A DNA stretch of 64,000 nucleotides from Cellulomonas sp. Leaf395 (lineage in GTDB: Bacteria > Actinomycetota > Actinomycetes > Actinomycetales > Cellulomonadaceae). The translations under genes and the position numbers were made by a program. Of the stretch, positions 31,696-40,988 are shown in pieces (within the stretch, counting starts at the first letter, position 1; every line of letters begins with the position of its first letter). The stretch spans positions 443,654 to 507,653 of the forward strand of contig NZ_LMQI01000003.1 of NCBI RefSeq assembly GCF_001424125.1, in the 5' to 3' direction. The notes below the pieces were generated by a model. That model worked only from the letters and a program-made list of their open reading frames with translations, had not been told where the DNA came from and made no database searches.

Positions 31696-33975
31696 TCACG
31701 ACCTCGGGCCGGGGAGCTTCTCCAGCCGCACGACGATGGCCTTCGACACCGGGGTGTTGCTGCCGAGGGCGGTGCTGGCCAGCGGGATCAGCACGTTCGC
31801 CTCGGGGAAGTACGCGGCGGCGCAGCCTCGTGAGGTCGGGTAGAGCACGACGCGGTAGTCGCGGAGCGACCGGTCGGGTTCGCCGGGCCACTCGCTGTGG
31901 ATGTCGACGCGGTCGTTGTCCGCGAGGCCCAGCTCGAGGAGGTCGTCCGGGTTCACGAAGACGACGTCACGCCCCCCGCGGATGCCCCGGTAGCGGTCGT
32001 TGAGGCTGTACATCGTGGTGTTGAACTGGTCGTGGGAGCGGATGGTCTGCAGGATGAGCCGGCCGGGCGGGCACTCGACGGGGACGAGCTGGTTGACCGT
32101 GAGCATGGCCTTGCCGGTCGCCGTCGGGAAGGTCCGGGAGTCCCGCGGGCCGTTGGGCAGGACGAAACCTCCGGAGCGACGGACCTGTCGGTTGAAGTCG
32201 CCGAACCCGGGCACGACGCGGGAGATCGCGTCGCGGATGGTGTCGTAGTCGCGCTCGAAGCCGGCCCAGTCGATGGGACCGTCGTCGCCGAAGACCGCGC
32301 GCGCGAGCCGCGTGACGATGGAGACCTCCGACAGGAGCATGTCCGAGACGGGTGGCAGGGGTCCGTGGGTCGCGTGGACCGCGCAGACGGAGTCCTCCAC
32401 GGAGACGAACTGCGGACCGGTCTCCTGGAGGTCGACGTCGGTGCGCCCGAGCGTCGGCAGGATGAGCGCTTCGGCACCGGTGACCACGTGCGAGCGGTTG
32501 AGCTTGGTGGACACCTGCACGGTCAGGTCGGTCCCGCGCATCGCGGCCTCGGCCGCCGCGGTGTCGGATATGGCCGCGACGAGGTTGCCGCCGAGCGCGA
32601 ACCAGACCTTGATCTCGCCCCGCTGCATCGCCTGGATCGACTGCACGGAGTCGAGACCGTGCCTGCGCGGCGGTTCGAACGAGAACTCGGCGCCCAGGGC
32701 GTCGAGGAAGCTGTCGGGCATCCGCTCCCAGATGCCCATGGTGCGGTCGCCCTGCACGTTGCTGTGCCCGCGGATCGGGGAGGCGCCGGCGCCGGGCTTG
32801 CCGATGTTCCCGCGGAGCAGGAGGAGGTTGATGATCTCCTTGATGGTGTCGACGCCTTTGCGGTGCTGCGTCAGGCCCATGGCCCACGTGATGATCACGC
32901 GGTCGGCGGCGAGGTAGCGGTCGGCCAGCTGGTCCATCTCCTCGACGCTCAGGCCGGTGGCCGTGAGCACCTCGTGCTCGTCGAGCGTGGCGAGGTGGGA
33001 CCGGAGCTCGTCGAGACCTAGCGTGTGCTCCGCGAGGAACTCGTGGTCGAGCACGGTCCCCGGGTGACGGTCCTCCGCCTCCAGGACGCGCCGCGAGATC
33101 CACTGCAGCAGGGCCATGTCGCCGCCGCTGCGGATCTGCAGGAACTGGTCGGCCAGGTCGCTCCCGCGGCCGAGGATCCCGCGGACGGTCTGCGGGTTCT
33201 TGTAGCGGCGCAGCGCTGCCTCCGGCAGCGGGTTGACAGAGACGATCGTGGCGCCGTGCCGCTTGGCGTCCTCGAGCGCGGTCAGCATGCGGGGGTGGTT
33301 CGTGCCCGGGTTCTGCCCCATGACGATGATCAGGTCGGACGCCGCGAAGTCGTCGTAGGCGATGGTCGACTTCCCGATGCCGACGGTGGCGAGCATCGCG
33401 GTGCCCGTCGACTCGTGGCACATGTTGGAGCAGTCGGGCAGGTTGTTGGTGCCGAAGGCGCGCACGAACAGCTGGTAGACGAACGCCGTCTCGTTGGCCG
33501 TGCGGCCGCTGGTGTAGAACGCGGCCTGGTCCGGCGACTCGAGCCCGCGCAGCGTGTCCGCGATCAGCTGGAACGCGTCGACCCAGCTGATGGGGACGTA
33601 GTGGTCGCTGCCGGCGGCCTTGTGGACCGGCTCGACGAGCCTGCCCTGCTGGCCCAGCCAGTACTCGGACCTCTGCAGCAGGTCCGTGAGGGAGTGCTCC
33701 GCCCAGAACGTCGTCGGGACCGTCGCCGTGGTGGCCTCCCACGCGACCGCGCGGGCGCCGTTCTCGCAGAACTCGACCCGCCCGCGGTGGGCCGGGTCCG
33801 GCCACGCGCAGCTCATGCAGTCGAAGCCGTCCTTCTGGTTCACCTTGGTGAGCAGCTTCAGCGCACGGCTCGGGCCGAGTCCGTCGAGCACGTAGCCCAT
33901 GGCACTGACGACGGAGGGAAGCCCGACGGCCCACGCCTCGGGTGGACGGACGGTCAGGCGAGGGTCGCGAGCCAT
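31696..33975 (-). CDS. FdhF/YdeP-type molybdopterin oxidoreductase
   Basis: A 759-residue protein of the family named oxidoreductase alpha (molybdopterin) subunit. Landmarks are FDCMSCAWPDP near the N-terminus (an incomplete Fe-S Cys set typical of YdeP), CSNMCHESTGTA, MGQNPGTNHPRML, RGHSNVQGDRTMGIW and the C-terminal cofactor-binding RSHDQFNTTMYSLNDRYRG. It should bind bis-MGD in the cytoplasm; no signal peptide is visible. Its ATG (33973-33975) shares one base with the fdhD stop (TGATG), so it is translated directly after fdhD. Formate oxidation is not proven: no small Fe-S subunit or NADH-linked subunits are encoded nearby. Confidence 0.88.
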   Translation of the reverse strand: MARDPRLTVRPPEAWAVGLPSVVSAMGYVLDGLGPSRALKLLTKVNQKDGFDCMSCAWPDPAHRGRVEFCENGARAVAWEATTATVPTTFWAEHSLTDLLQRSEYWLGQQGRLVEPVHKAAGSDHYVPISWVDAFQLIADTLRGLESPDQAAFYTSGRTANETAFVYQLFVRAFGTNNLPDCSNMCHESTGTAMLATVGIGKSTIAYDDFAASDLIIVMGQNPGTNHPRMLTALEDAKRHGATIVSVNPLPEAALRRYKNPQTVRGILGRGSDLADQFLQIRSGGDMALLQWISRRVLEAEDRHPGTVLDHEFLAEHTLGLDELRSHLATLDEHEVLTATGLSVEEMDQLADRYLAADRVIITWAMGLTQHRKGVDTIKEIINLLLLRGNIGKPGAGASPIRGHSNVQGDRTMGIWERMPDSFLDALGAEFSFEPPRRHGLDSVQSIQAMQRGEIKVWFALGGNLVAAISDTAAAEAAMRGTDLTVQVSTKLNRSHVVTGAEALILPTLGRTDVDLQETGPQFVSVEDSVCAVHATHGPLPPVSDMLLSEVSIVTRLARAVFGDDGPIDWAGFERDYDTIRDAISRVVPGFGDFNRQVRRSGGFVLPNGPRDSRTFPTATGKAMLTVNQLVPVECPPGRLILQTIRSHDQFNTTMYSLNDRYRGIRGGRDVVFVNPDDLLELGLADNDRVDIHSEWPGEPDRSLRDYRVVLYPTSRGCAAAYFPEANVLIPLASTALGSNTPVSKAIVVRLEKLPGPRS

Positions 33976-34823
33976 CAGGCGTGCACCCGCGCCTGCACGC
34001 TGACGCGCTCCGGCTTGGAGTACACGACCATCGACGACCCCCGCAGGAAGCCGACGAGCGTGATCCCGGACTCGTCCGCGAGGTCGACGGCCAGGGACGA
34101 CGGCGCGGAGACGGCGGCGAGGACGGGGATGCCCGCCATGAGCGCCTTCTGGGTGAGCTCGAACGACGCGCGACCGGAGACCATGAGCACGGTGCCGCGC
34201 AGCGGCAGGCGGCCGTTGGTCAGCGCCCACCCGACGACCTTGTCGACGGCGTTGTGGCGACCGACGTCCTCGCGCAGCACGAGGAGCTCACCCGTCGCGC
34301 CGTCGAACAGTCCGGCGGCGTGCAGCCCGCCTGTCCGGTCGAACACCTCCTGGCGCTCACGGAGCAGGTCGGGGAAGGTCGCCAGGAGGTCGGCGGGCAG
34401 GACGAGACCGTCGTCGTCGACCGTCCAGTGCGAGTGCGTACGAACGGCGTCGATGCTGGACTTGCCACAGAGTCCGCACGACGACGTCGTGTAGAAGGAG
34501 CGCTCGAGGGACGGGTCCGGTGCGGGGACGTCCTGGGCGAGCGTGACGTCGAGGACGTTGTAGGTGTTCACGCCCTCGTCGGTCGCGCCGGCGCAGTACC
34601 GCGCCGCGACGACGTGCCCGGTGGCCGTGACGACGCCTTCCGACACGAGGAATCCCCCAGCCAGCTCCACGTCGTGGCCCGGAGTCCTCATGGTGACGGC
34701 GAGCGAGCGTCCGTCGACGCGGATCTCGAGGGGCTCCTCGGCGGCGAGGACGTCCTCGGCCCGGCGAGCGCCGCCGTCGAGGTCGATCCGCGTCACCCGT
34801 CGACGGACCGCGATTCTCTGCAT
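33975..34823 (-). CDS. fdhD: Formate dehydrogenase accessory sulfurtransferase
   Basis: A 282-residue FdhD protein that passes sulfur from the cysteine desulfurase to the molybdenum cofactor of formate-dehydrogenase-like enzymes. The sulfur-carrying loop CGLC (C116, C119) is present in [10 protein letters not shown]; other family blocks are [43 protein letters not shown] and [13 protein letters not shown]. It is the first gene of a two-gene unit with the molybdopterin oxidoreductase, which is then its likely client. ATG 34823 begins the conserved N-terminal strand. Confidence 0.95.
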   Translation of the reverse strand: MQRIAVRRRVTRIDLDGGARRAEDVLAAEEPLEIRVDGRSLAVTMRTPGHDVELAGGFLVSEGVVTATGHVVAARYCAGATDEGVNTYNVLDVTLAQDVPAPDPSLERSFYTTSSCGLCGKSSIDAVRTHSHWTVDDDGLVLPADLLATFPDLLRERQEVFDRTGGLHAAGLFDGATGELLVLREDVGRHNAVDKVVGWALTNGRLPLRGTVLMVSGRASFELTQKALMAGIPVLAAVSAPSSLAVDLADESGITLVGFLRGSSMVVYSKPERVSVQARVHA

Positions 34824-34895
34824 GCCCCACTATCGCGCGTCGCCAGGCTCGCCGGGGGAGGGTCGCCGCGTCGCCGGCACAGCCGGAGGGCGGTG

Positions 34896-35684
34896 TCAGG
34901 AGTCCAGCGCGACGTCTCTGCTGGCGAACTCCACCACGGCGGCGGCGGTCCCCTCGGCGGCGGTGTGCTGGACGAGGTGGCGATGACCCGGGATCTCGAC
35001 GAGCGACCCGTCCGCGGCGACGGCGGTCAGCTCGTCGCACCACCCCCGTCGGGCGATGGGGTCGTCGGTGCCGCGGATCACGAGGGTCGGCGCGACGACG
35101 TCCCGCAGGCGCTCGTCGGTCCGGTACGCCAGCAGCGGCGTCAGCTCGGTGAAGTACCAGCGCGGACCGCACCGCACGTAGTCCCTGAACGTCAGCGCGT
35201 TGCCCGACGGCGGCTCCTTGAGCGCGTCGCGTGCCAGGTCGAGGACCTGGAGGTGGGGTCGTGCGCGGCGGGGGTCGATGGCGGGGCCGATGAGCACCAG
35301 GCGCGCGACGAGCGCGGGTCGTCGTGCGGCGAGCTCCGTCACGAACTGGGCGCCCATGGAGTGGCCGACGAGCACCGCGGCGGACACGCCGAGAGCGTCG
35401 AGCGCGCCGCCGAGCGCCGCTGCGCCGTCGGCGATGGACATGCGCTCCGAGGGTCGCCTCGTGCCGCCGAACCCGGGCAGGTCGACGGAGTGCACCGTGC
35501 CCGACTGCGCCAGCGCGCCGTGCAGCCGCGCGAGGTATCGGTGGGACATCCCGATGCCGTGCACGAGGACGAACACGGGCTCACCGGGCGCGCGGTACGA
35601 GCTCTGAACCGTGAGCTCGTACCCTCCGACGTCGACGGTCCGGGTGACGCTCGTGGGCTGGGCGTTCGTCGCGGGGTGGGTCAT
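34896..35684 (-). CDS. Alpha/beta hydrolase
   Basis: A 262-residue alpha/beta-hydrolase-fold protein: oxyanion strand VFVLVHGIGMSHRYLA, nucleophile elbow GHSMGAQ, acid region RGTDDPIARR and catalytic His in PGHRHLVQH. It resembles the MhpC/BioH-like small hydrolases; the substrate is unknown. ATG 35684 is chosen because upstream residues are Arg/Pro-rich read-through without similarity. No signal peptide, so cytoplasmic. It lies 72 bases upstream of fdhD on the same strand and is divergent from the DUF1330 gene. Confidence 0.88.
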   Translation of the reverse strand: MTHPATNAQPTSVTRTVDVGGYELTVQSSYRAPGEPVFVLVHGIGMSHRYLARLHGALAQSGTVHSVDLPGFGGTRRPSERMSIADGAAALGGALDALGVSAAVLVGHSMGAQFVTELAARRPALVARLVLIGPAIDPRRARPHLQVLDLARDALKEPPSGNALTFRDYVRCGPRWYFTELTPLLAYRTDERLRDVVAPTLVIRGTDDPIARRGWCDELTAVAADGSLVEIPGHRHLVQHTAAEGTAAAVVEFASRDVALDS

Positions 35685-35817
35685 CGGTCTCCGGTCGCCG
35701 AGGGCAGCCCGGTCGAGGGGCCGCCTCAGTATGCGGGCGAGAGGGCGCCGCAGCCTGCCGTCACCTCCTCCAGCCGTTGCTCGACCAGGGCGAGGGCGAC
35801 GCGTGAGGATGGTCCAC

Positions 35818-36108
35818 ATGACCGCCTACTGGATCAACACGTTCCGCTCGATCAGTGACCACGAGCGAGTCGAGCGGTATGCCGAGCTGGCTGCTCCGGT
35901 GATGCGGGCGGCAGGTGGCCGGTTCCTCGCCCGTGGCCTTCCAGCCACCGCGTTCGAGTCGGGACTTGTCGAGAGAACCACGCTCATCGAGTTCGACAGC
36001 GTGTCGGATGCGGAGGCGGCGTACCTCAGTCCCGCTTATCAGCAGGCGCTCGAGGTGCTCGGCGACGCGGCGGTCCGCGACATCCGCATCATCGAGGGCA
36101 CCACGTGA
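35818..36108 (+). CDS. DUF1330 family protein
   Basis: A 96-residue ferredoxin-like (dimeric alpha/beta barrel) protein. Typical DUF1330 features are the initial AYWI strand, YAELAAPVMRAAGGRFLARG and LIEFDSVSDAEAAYLSPAYQQAL. ATG 35818 is preceded by GAGGA at suitable spacing; ATG 35809 is in frame and possible. Function of the family is unknown. It is followed, 115 bases later, by the YyaL gene on the same strand. Confidence 0.85.
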   Translation: MTAYWINTFRSISDHERVERYAELAAPVMRAAGGRFLARGLPATAFESGLVERTTLIEFDSVSDAEAAYLSPAYQQALEVLGDAAVRDIRIIEGTT

Positions 36109-36222
36109 CGCGTCCCGCCGAATGACCCCGTGCGCAGCGACACCAGAGTCACTCCGGTGCGCGGCCACCGCGGGTGGACGTCTGGGGTCGACGCGTCCCG
36201 GGTTCCGGCGGAGGCTGGGTCG

Positions 36223-38250
36223 GTGCCCAACCGCCTCGCGTCCGCGACGAGTCCGTACCTGCTCCAGCACGCCGACAACCCGGTCGACTGGGTCGAGTGG
36301 GGTGACGCGGCCTTCGCGGCAGCGGCCGGACGGAGCGTGCCGGTGCTGGTCTCGGTCGGGTACGCGGCGTGCCACTGGTGCCACGTCATGGCGCACGAGT
36401 CGTTCGAGGACCCGGCGACCGCGGCGTTCATGAACGAGCACTTCGTGTGCGTGAAGGTGGACCGCGAGGAGCGGCCCGACGTCGACGCCGTCTACATGGC
36501 GGCGACGCAGGCGATGACGGGGTCCGGCGGCTGGCCGATGACCGTGTTCACGACACCGACGGGGGAGCCGTTCTTCTGCGGCACGTATTTCCCGCCGCGC
36601 CGGGTGCGGGGGATGCCGTCGTTCATGGAGGTCCTGGCGAGCGTCGCGGCGGCGTGGACCACGCGCCGGGACGAGGTGGAGGCGAGCGCCGGGATCATCG
36701 CGGAGGCGCTCGCCGAGCGACCAGGCGGTCCGGCGGAGCCGGTCGTCGGGTACGAGGAGGTCGTGGACCGCGCCCTCGCGGGACTGGTGACCACCTTCGA
36801 CCCCCGTGGTGGCTTCGGGGGCGCCCCGAAGTTCCCGCCGTCGATGGTGCTGGAGTGGCTGCTGCGCCACCATGCGCGCACGGGGGACGTGCGGGCGCTC
36901 GGGATGGCGGAGGCGACGCTCGACGCGATGGCTCGCGGCGGGATGTACGACCAGCTGGCCGGCGGGTTCGCCCGTTACTCGGTCGACGCGGCGTGGGTGG
37001 TGCCGCACTTCGAGAAGATGCTCTACGACAACGCGCTCCTGCTGCGGGTGTACGTGCACTGGTGGCGGGCGACGGGGTCGTCGCTCGCGCACCGCGTCGC
37101 GACCGAGACCGCGCAGTGGATGCTCGACGAGCTGCGCACGGTCGAGGGCGGGTTCGCGTCGTCGCTCGATGCGGACAGCGAGGGGCGTGAGGGTGCGTTC
37201 TACGCCTGGAGCCCCGCGCAGCTGCGGGCGGTGCTGGGCGACGACGACGGGGACTGGGCTGCGGACGTCCTCGGCGTGAGCGACGAGGGCACGTTCGAGC
37301 ACGGGACGTCCGTGCTCCAGCGCCGCGCCGATCCGGAGGACACCGGTCGGCTCGACGACGTGCGCCGGCGGCTCCGGACGGACCGGGAACGGCGACCGCG
37401 CCCCGCGCGCGACGACAAGGTCGTCTCCGGGTGGAACGGCCTGGCGGTCGCGGCGTTGGCCGAGGCCGGTGCGCTGCTGGGCCGACCCGAGCAGCTCGAC
37501 GCGGCGGCGACGGCAGCTCGCTTGGTGCTCGAGACGCACGTGCGCCGTGCGCAGGACGGGTCGGCGCGGTTGGTGCGGGCCTCGCGCGACGGCGTGGCCG
37601 GAACGGCGCCCGGCGTGCTGGAGGACTACGCGCACGTCGCCGAGGGCCTTCTCACCCTCAGCGCGGTCACGGGCGACCCGGCGTGGTTCGAGGCTGCCGG
37701 GGAGCTGCTGGAGACGGTGCTGGTGCACTTCGCCGCCGCGGACGGTGGCCTGCGGGACACGGCCGACGACGAGACCGACGCCGTCGTCGGGCGGATCCGC
37801 GTCCTGCAGGACCCTGCCGACGGCCCTACGCCGTCCGGTCCGGCGGCGGCATCGGGGGCGCTCCTGACGTTCGCCGCGCTGACCGGGTCGCTACGGCACC
37901 GGGAGGCCGCCGACCGGGCCCTGCAGGGTCCCCTCCGGCTCGCGGCGCGCTACGCCAGGGCGGCCGCCGGGGCGCTCGCGGTGGTCGAGGCTCTCCTCGA
38001 CGGACCGCGGGAGGTCGCCGTCGTCGGGAACCGGGACGATCCGGCGACCCGCGCCCTGCACGCCGCGGCGCTGCGATCGACGGCCCCGGGGCTGGTGGTC
38101 GCGACGGGCGAGCCCGGCGGCGACGGTCCGGCGCTGCTCCACGACCGCCCGCTCGTCGGCGGCGTCCCCGCCGCCTACGTGTGCCGCGGATTCGTGTGCG
38201 ACCTGCCGACCACGCGCCCGGACGCGCTCGCCCGTCAGCTCGGGCGGTGA
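36223..38250 (+). CDS. Thioredoxin-domain/glycosidase-like protein, YyaL family
   Basis: A 675-residue protein of the YyaL/SPATA20 family. The N-terminal thioredoxin-like domain begins [22 protein letters not shown] in the usual way and carries ACHWCHVM (C50, C53), [10 protein letters not shown] and GGWPMTVF. The rest is an alpha/alpha-barrel resembling N-acylglucosamine 2-epimerase/glycoside hydrolase folds ([59 protein letters not shown]). Length is normal. GTG 36223 is the conserved family start. Biochemical role is unknown; cytoplasmic. Confidence 0.92.
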   Translation: MPNRLASATSPYLLQHADNPVDWVEWGDAAFAAAAGRSVPVLVSVGYAACHWCHVMAHESFEDPATAAFMNEHFVCVKVDREERPDVDAVYMAATQAMTGSGGWPMTVFTTPTGEPFFCGTYFPPRRVRGMPSFMEVLASVAAAWTTRRDEVEASAGIIAEALAERPGGPAEPVVGYEEVVDRALAGLVTTFDPRGGFGGAPKFPPSMVLEWLLRHHARTGDVRALGMAEATLDAMARGGMYDQLAGGFARYSVDAAWVVPHFEKMLYDNALLLRVYVHWWRATGSSLAHRVATETAQWMLDELRTVEGGFASSLDADSEGREGAFYAWSPAQLRAVLGDDDGDWAADVLGVSDEGTFEHGTSVLQRRADPEDTGRLDDVRRRLRTDRERRPRPARDDKVVSGWNGLAVAALAEAGALLGRPEQLDAAATAARLVLETHVRRAQDGSARLVRASRDGVAGTAPGVLEDYAHVAEGLLTLSAVTGDPAWFEAAGELLETVLVHFAAADGGLRDTADDETDAVVGRIRVLQDPADGPTPSGPAAASGALLTFAALTGSLRHREAADRALQGPLRLAARYARAAAGALAVVEALLDGPREVAVVGNRDDPATRALHAAALRSTAPGLVVATGEPGGDGPALLHDRPLVGGVPAAYVCRGFVCDLPTTRPDALARQLGR

Positions 38251-38545
38251 GCCGAAGCCGTCCGACATCTGAGATTGCTTGACAGCATGTGGACGAGTCC
38301 GCACACTCGTGACATGTCCACCACCAGCATCGTGCGATCCGTCGACGTCATGTCGACGCGCCGGTGTCTGTGTCGAATGTGTCTCTGAGGACTTCGTCCT
38401 CCCGGTCCGTGCAGCTCTGAGGAGCTCCCCGCAGGCGTGCAGCCGTGGGTAGGACCTGACCCGCCGCCCTGCGGCGCAGCCCGACACCGTCCCCTGAGGC
38501 GGTGCGGACCGACAGTGACATCGCACGACACAGATGGAGCATGAC
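38251..38545. other. Intergenic region with promoter-like elements
   Basis: A TTGACA at 38279-38284 is followed after 17 bases by the weak -10 CACACT, and an inverted repeat ACGAGT-CCGCAC-ACTCGT (38293-38310) overlaps this spacer. It could drive the 84-residue hypothetical gene. No convincing ORF or RNA is seen in the rest. Confidence 0.35.
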
Positions 38546-38800
38546 GTGCCGAACCGCACCCGTATCGACCTTCTCCCGATCCAGGAGGCCGTCGCGACCG
38601 CCTCCCCGAGCGCCTGGCGCGACGGGCTCGTGGTCTCCCGCGAACCCGACGCGATCACGGTCGCCCTGCTGGACGGGGGCGCGACCGTCCTGGCGACCAG
38701 GGCGGCGCCCGCGATCGGGGAGCCCGTCGCGGTGCACCTGGTCGCCGAGGTGGTGGCCCTGGGGGGCGCCTGGTACTCGGCGCGCCCCGTCGTCAGCTAG
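38546..38800 (+). CDS. Hypothetical protein, 84 residues
   Basis: A small protein with no family that can be named. It begins with a polar stretch (PNRTRIDLLPIQEA) and then alternates short hydrophobic strands (DGLVVSREPDAITVALLDGGATVL, VAVHLVAEVVALGGAWYSARP), suggesting a small beta-rich fold; no signal peptide, membrane helix or cysteine. GTG 38546 is chosen because GGAG lies 6 bases upstream; ATG 38534 in frame would add four residues. Codon use is host-like. It converges on the copper-protein gene with 11 bases between the stops. Confidence 0.6.
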   Translation: MPNRTRIDLLPIQEAVATASPSAWRDGLVVSREPDAITVALLDGGATVLATRAAPAIGEPVAVHLVAEVVALGGAWYSARPVVS

Positions 38801-38811
38801 GCGTTCTGCAT

Positions 38812-39216
38812 CTAGGCGCTCTGCATCGAGGACATCGCCGCCCGGCAGGCGTCGACCATCGCCGTGCACGCCGAGGCGCAGATCCGGCAGTGCTCGGACA
38901 TGTCGGCGTGCATCGAGCACTCCGCTGCGCAGGCCTCGCCCATCGCCATGCACGCCGTCATCATCGAGGTCATCACGCCCATGTCGTAGCCGGCCGGGCG
39001 CATCATCATCCGCATCATCGTCATGGCGACGTCTGCGGTGCTCATACACATGGAGGCACATCGCCCCATACCCTCGCCGGCGTCCGCGTCGGCGCACATC
39101 GTGGCTGCCATCGAGGCCGCCGAGCACGCCTCGATGCAGTCCTGCATCATCGGCATCTGCATGCCGGTCGTCCCCGCCATCGGCATGGACTTCATCATGT
39201 CGGCCATCATGCTCAT
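38812..39216 (-). CDS. Four-helix-bundle copper-binding protein (Csp family)
   Basis: A 134-residue protein with 12 cysteines and 33 methionines. The cysteines fall mostly at 3-4-residue spacing along predicted helices (C27/C31, C53/C57, C96/C100, C110/C113/C117/C124), the pattern of Csp copper-storage proteins (DUF326) in which Cys line a four-helix tube that holds many Cu(I) ions. No Tat or Sec signal is visible, so it is probably cytosolic like Csp3. The Met-rich N-terminus (residues 1-24) is unusually dense. GAAGG precedes the ATG. Divergent from a WYL regulator, which may control it. Confidence 0.85.
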   Translation of the reverse strand: MSMMADMMKSMPMAGTTGMQMPMMQDCIEACSAASMAATMCADADAGEGMGRCASMCMSTADVAMTMMRMMMRPAGYDMGVMTSMMTACMAMGEACAAECSMHADMSEHCRICASACTAMVDACRAAMSSMQSA

Positions 39217-39389
39217 CGGTGATCGCCCTTCGTTGTCGTCTGCTGGACCCTGGCCCGATCGACGTTACGCCGGGCCTCACCCGCCACGCCATGGTCGACG
39301 CCCTGCCGACCAGAGCCGGGGCGTTCCGTGCGAGCCGGTGTGGTCGTAGGGTCCGACTCGGACGGGTCGCGACCGGGACGGGGGTCGGC

Positions 39390-40355
39390 ATGCTCGGGGA
39401 CCGGAACCCGACGGCTCGCGCGCTGACCGTTCTCGAGCTCATCCAGGGCAGCCCCGGCATCACCGCCGACCGCCTCGCGGAGGGGCTCGGTGTCTCGGAG
39501 CGGGCCGCCCGGCGCTACGTGGCAACTCTGCGCGAGGCCGACATCCCCATCGTGTCGGTGCGTGGGCCGTACGGCGGCTACCGCGTCGGCCGCGGCCTGC
39601 GACCGCCGCCGCTGGTCTTCACGGCCGCCGAGGCGCTGGCGCTCGTCATGGCGGCGCTCGACGGCCATCACGACGCCGACGACCCGAGCGCCCCGGTGGG
39701 CAGTGCCCTGGGCAAGATCGTCCGGTCGCTCCCTGCCTCGGTGGCGGAGCCCGTGCGAGCGGTGCGGGAAGGCGCGGACCCGGTGCCCGACGGGAACGCT
39801 CCGCGGCCGGACCCGGCGACGACGGCCGCGCTCGTCCAGGCCTGCGCGTCGCACCGGAGCGTGCGGCTGGCGTACCGGTCGGAGAACGGGAACGCCTGGG
39901 ACACCGTGGCCGACCCGTGGGCCGTCGTCGTGCGGCACGGCCGCTGGTACCTGCTCTGCTACTCGCACACTGCCGTCGCGCGCCGCGACTACCGCGTGGA
40001 TCGGGTGGGCGCCGTCGAGGAGCTGGCCGAGACCTTCACGCCCCCCGCGGACCTCGACCCGGTCGCGGAGATCGAGGCGCACCTGGCACAGGGATGGGAG
40101 TTCGACGTCGTCGTCGACGTCCACGCCCCGGCGCACCGCGCTTGTGCGTGGCTGCCCCGAGACCTGGGGCGGCTCGAGCCGCTGGACGGCTCGTCGTGCA
40201 GGCTCGTCGGGACGACGAGCAACCCCTACCGGATCGCCGAGCGACTCGCCGCGGTGCCGGTGCCGATCCGGATTCTCGGAGGCCCGGAGCTGCGCGCGAC
40301 CGTGCGCTCGCTCGGACGCCGCATGCTGGCGGCGACCGAGGACCATGAGCCCTGA
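39390..40355 (+). CDS. YafY-type HTH and WYL-domain transcriptional regulator
   Basis: A 321-residue regulator: N-terminal winged helix (PTARALTVLELIQGSPGITADRLAEGLGVSERAARRYVATLREADIP), central segment, WYL domain (about 150-235, with SVRLAYRS, WYLLCYSH, DYRVDRVG) and a C-terminal WCX-type extension. WYL domains bind nucleic-acid or nucleotide ligands. ATG 39390 is the start of the conserved HTH region. It is divergent from the copper-protein gene (173 bases apart) and converges on the DinB-like gene with 3 bases between the stops. Confidence 0.88.
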   Translation: MLGDRNPTARALTVLELIQGSPGITADRLAEGLGVSERAARRYVATLREADIPIVSVRGPYGGYRVGRGLRPPPLVFTAAEALALVMAALDGHHDADDPSAPVGSALGKIVRSLPASVAEPVRAVREGADPVPDGNAPRPDPATTAALVQACASHRSVRLAYRSENGNAWDTVADPWAVVVRHGRWYLLCYSHTAVARRDYRVDRVGAVEELAETFTPPADLDPVAEIEAHLAQGWEFDVVVDVHAPAHRACAWLPRDLGRLEPLDGSSCRLVGTTSNPYRIAERLAAVPVPIRILGGPELRATVRSLGRRMLAATEDHEP

Positions 40356-40358
40356 GCC

Positions 40359-40946
40359 TCAGGCGTCGCGGATCCAGGTGAGTTGCGCACCGATCGCGGG
40401 CCGCCAGCCGGGGGGCGGGTCCTCACCGACGCGGCCGTCGACGTCCTCACGGATCAGGTCGGCGTGACCGGCGTGGCGGCCGTACTCCTGGATGAGGTCG
40501 AGCAGCAGGCGACGCAGGCTCACGTGGTTCCCGGCGTCGTCCCCGTCCTCGACGAGCTGGTCCAGCCCGCCGTCGGCGAGCGCTGACTCCAGACGGTCGC
40601 GTGAGCGGGCGACGGCGTCGTCCCACGTGGCGTACAGCTGCACCGGCGGATCGTCCCCGGCGGACAGCAGCTTGCTGTGGTTCTCGCCCCAGGTCTCGGG
40701 CTTCCACATGGGTCCGGGGTGCCGGCCGGCGAGCTTCCAGGTGAAGGTGGTGTCCTCCACCGCGGCGAGGTGCTTGAGGAGGCCGCCCAGCGTGAGGGTC
40801 GAGGAGCCGACGCGGTGGGCCAGGCCGGCGCTGTCGAGGCCGTCCGCCTTCCAGCGGAAGGTGGTGCGCAGCAGGTCGAGGGAGCCGACGAGGTGCTCGA
40901 GCTCGGATGCTGCCAGCGGGGTGTACCAGGGTTCGGTCGTCGTCAC
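40359..40946 (-). CDS. DinB/DUF664 family protein
   Basis: A 195-residue four-helix-bundle protein of the DinB/YfiT group. LLRTTFRWKADGLDSAGLAHR, TLGGLLKHLAAVEDTTFTW and LLLDLIQEYGRHAGHADLIREDVDGR contain the three histidines expected for the metal site (H59, H164 and H167, by the position of the LLKH and YGRHAGH motifs). Members are thiol-dependent transferases, in actinobacteria often mycothiol-linked; the substrate is unknown. ATG 40946. It lies 42 bases downstream of the AraC gene stop in opposite context: both are on the minus strand, with the AraC gene upstream. Confidence 0.82.
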   Translation of the reverse strand: MTTTEPWYTPLAASELEHLVGSLDLLRTTFRWKADGLDSAGLAHRVGSSTLTLGGLLKHLAAVEDTTFTWKLAGRHPGPMWKPETWGENHSKLLSAGDDPPVQLYATWDDAVARSRDRLESALADGGLDQLVEDGDDAGNHVSLRRLLLDLIQEYGRHAGHADLIREDVDGRVGEDPPPGWRPAIGAQLTWIRDA

Positions 40947-40988
40947 GGGAACGACCGTAGAGACGGTTCCGGACGGAACGCGTCCGGT

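Noticed and set aside
31502-31843. Plus-strand frame beginning in the DUF1611 leader
   Set aside because: It runs into the antisense of the molybdopterin oxidoreductase gene and shows no ribosome-binding site or family signature.
38235-38531. Minus-strand frame in the gap between the YyaL and small hypothetical genes
   Set aside because: Overlaps the YyaL coding end, uneven third-position bias and no recognisable domain; the region looks regulatory.
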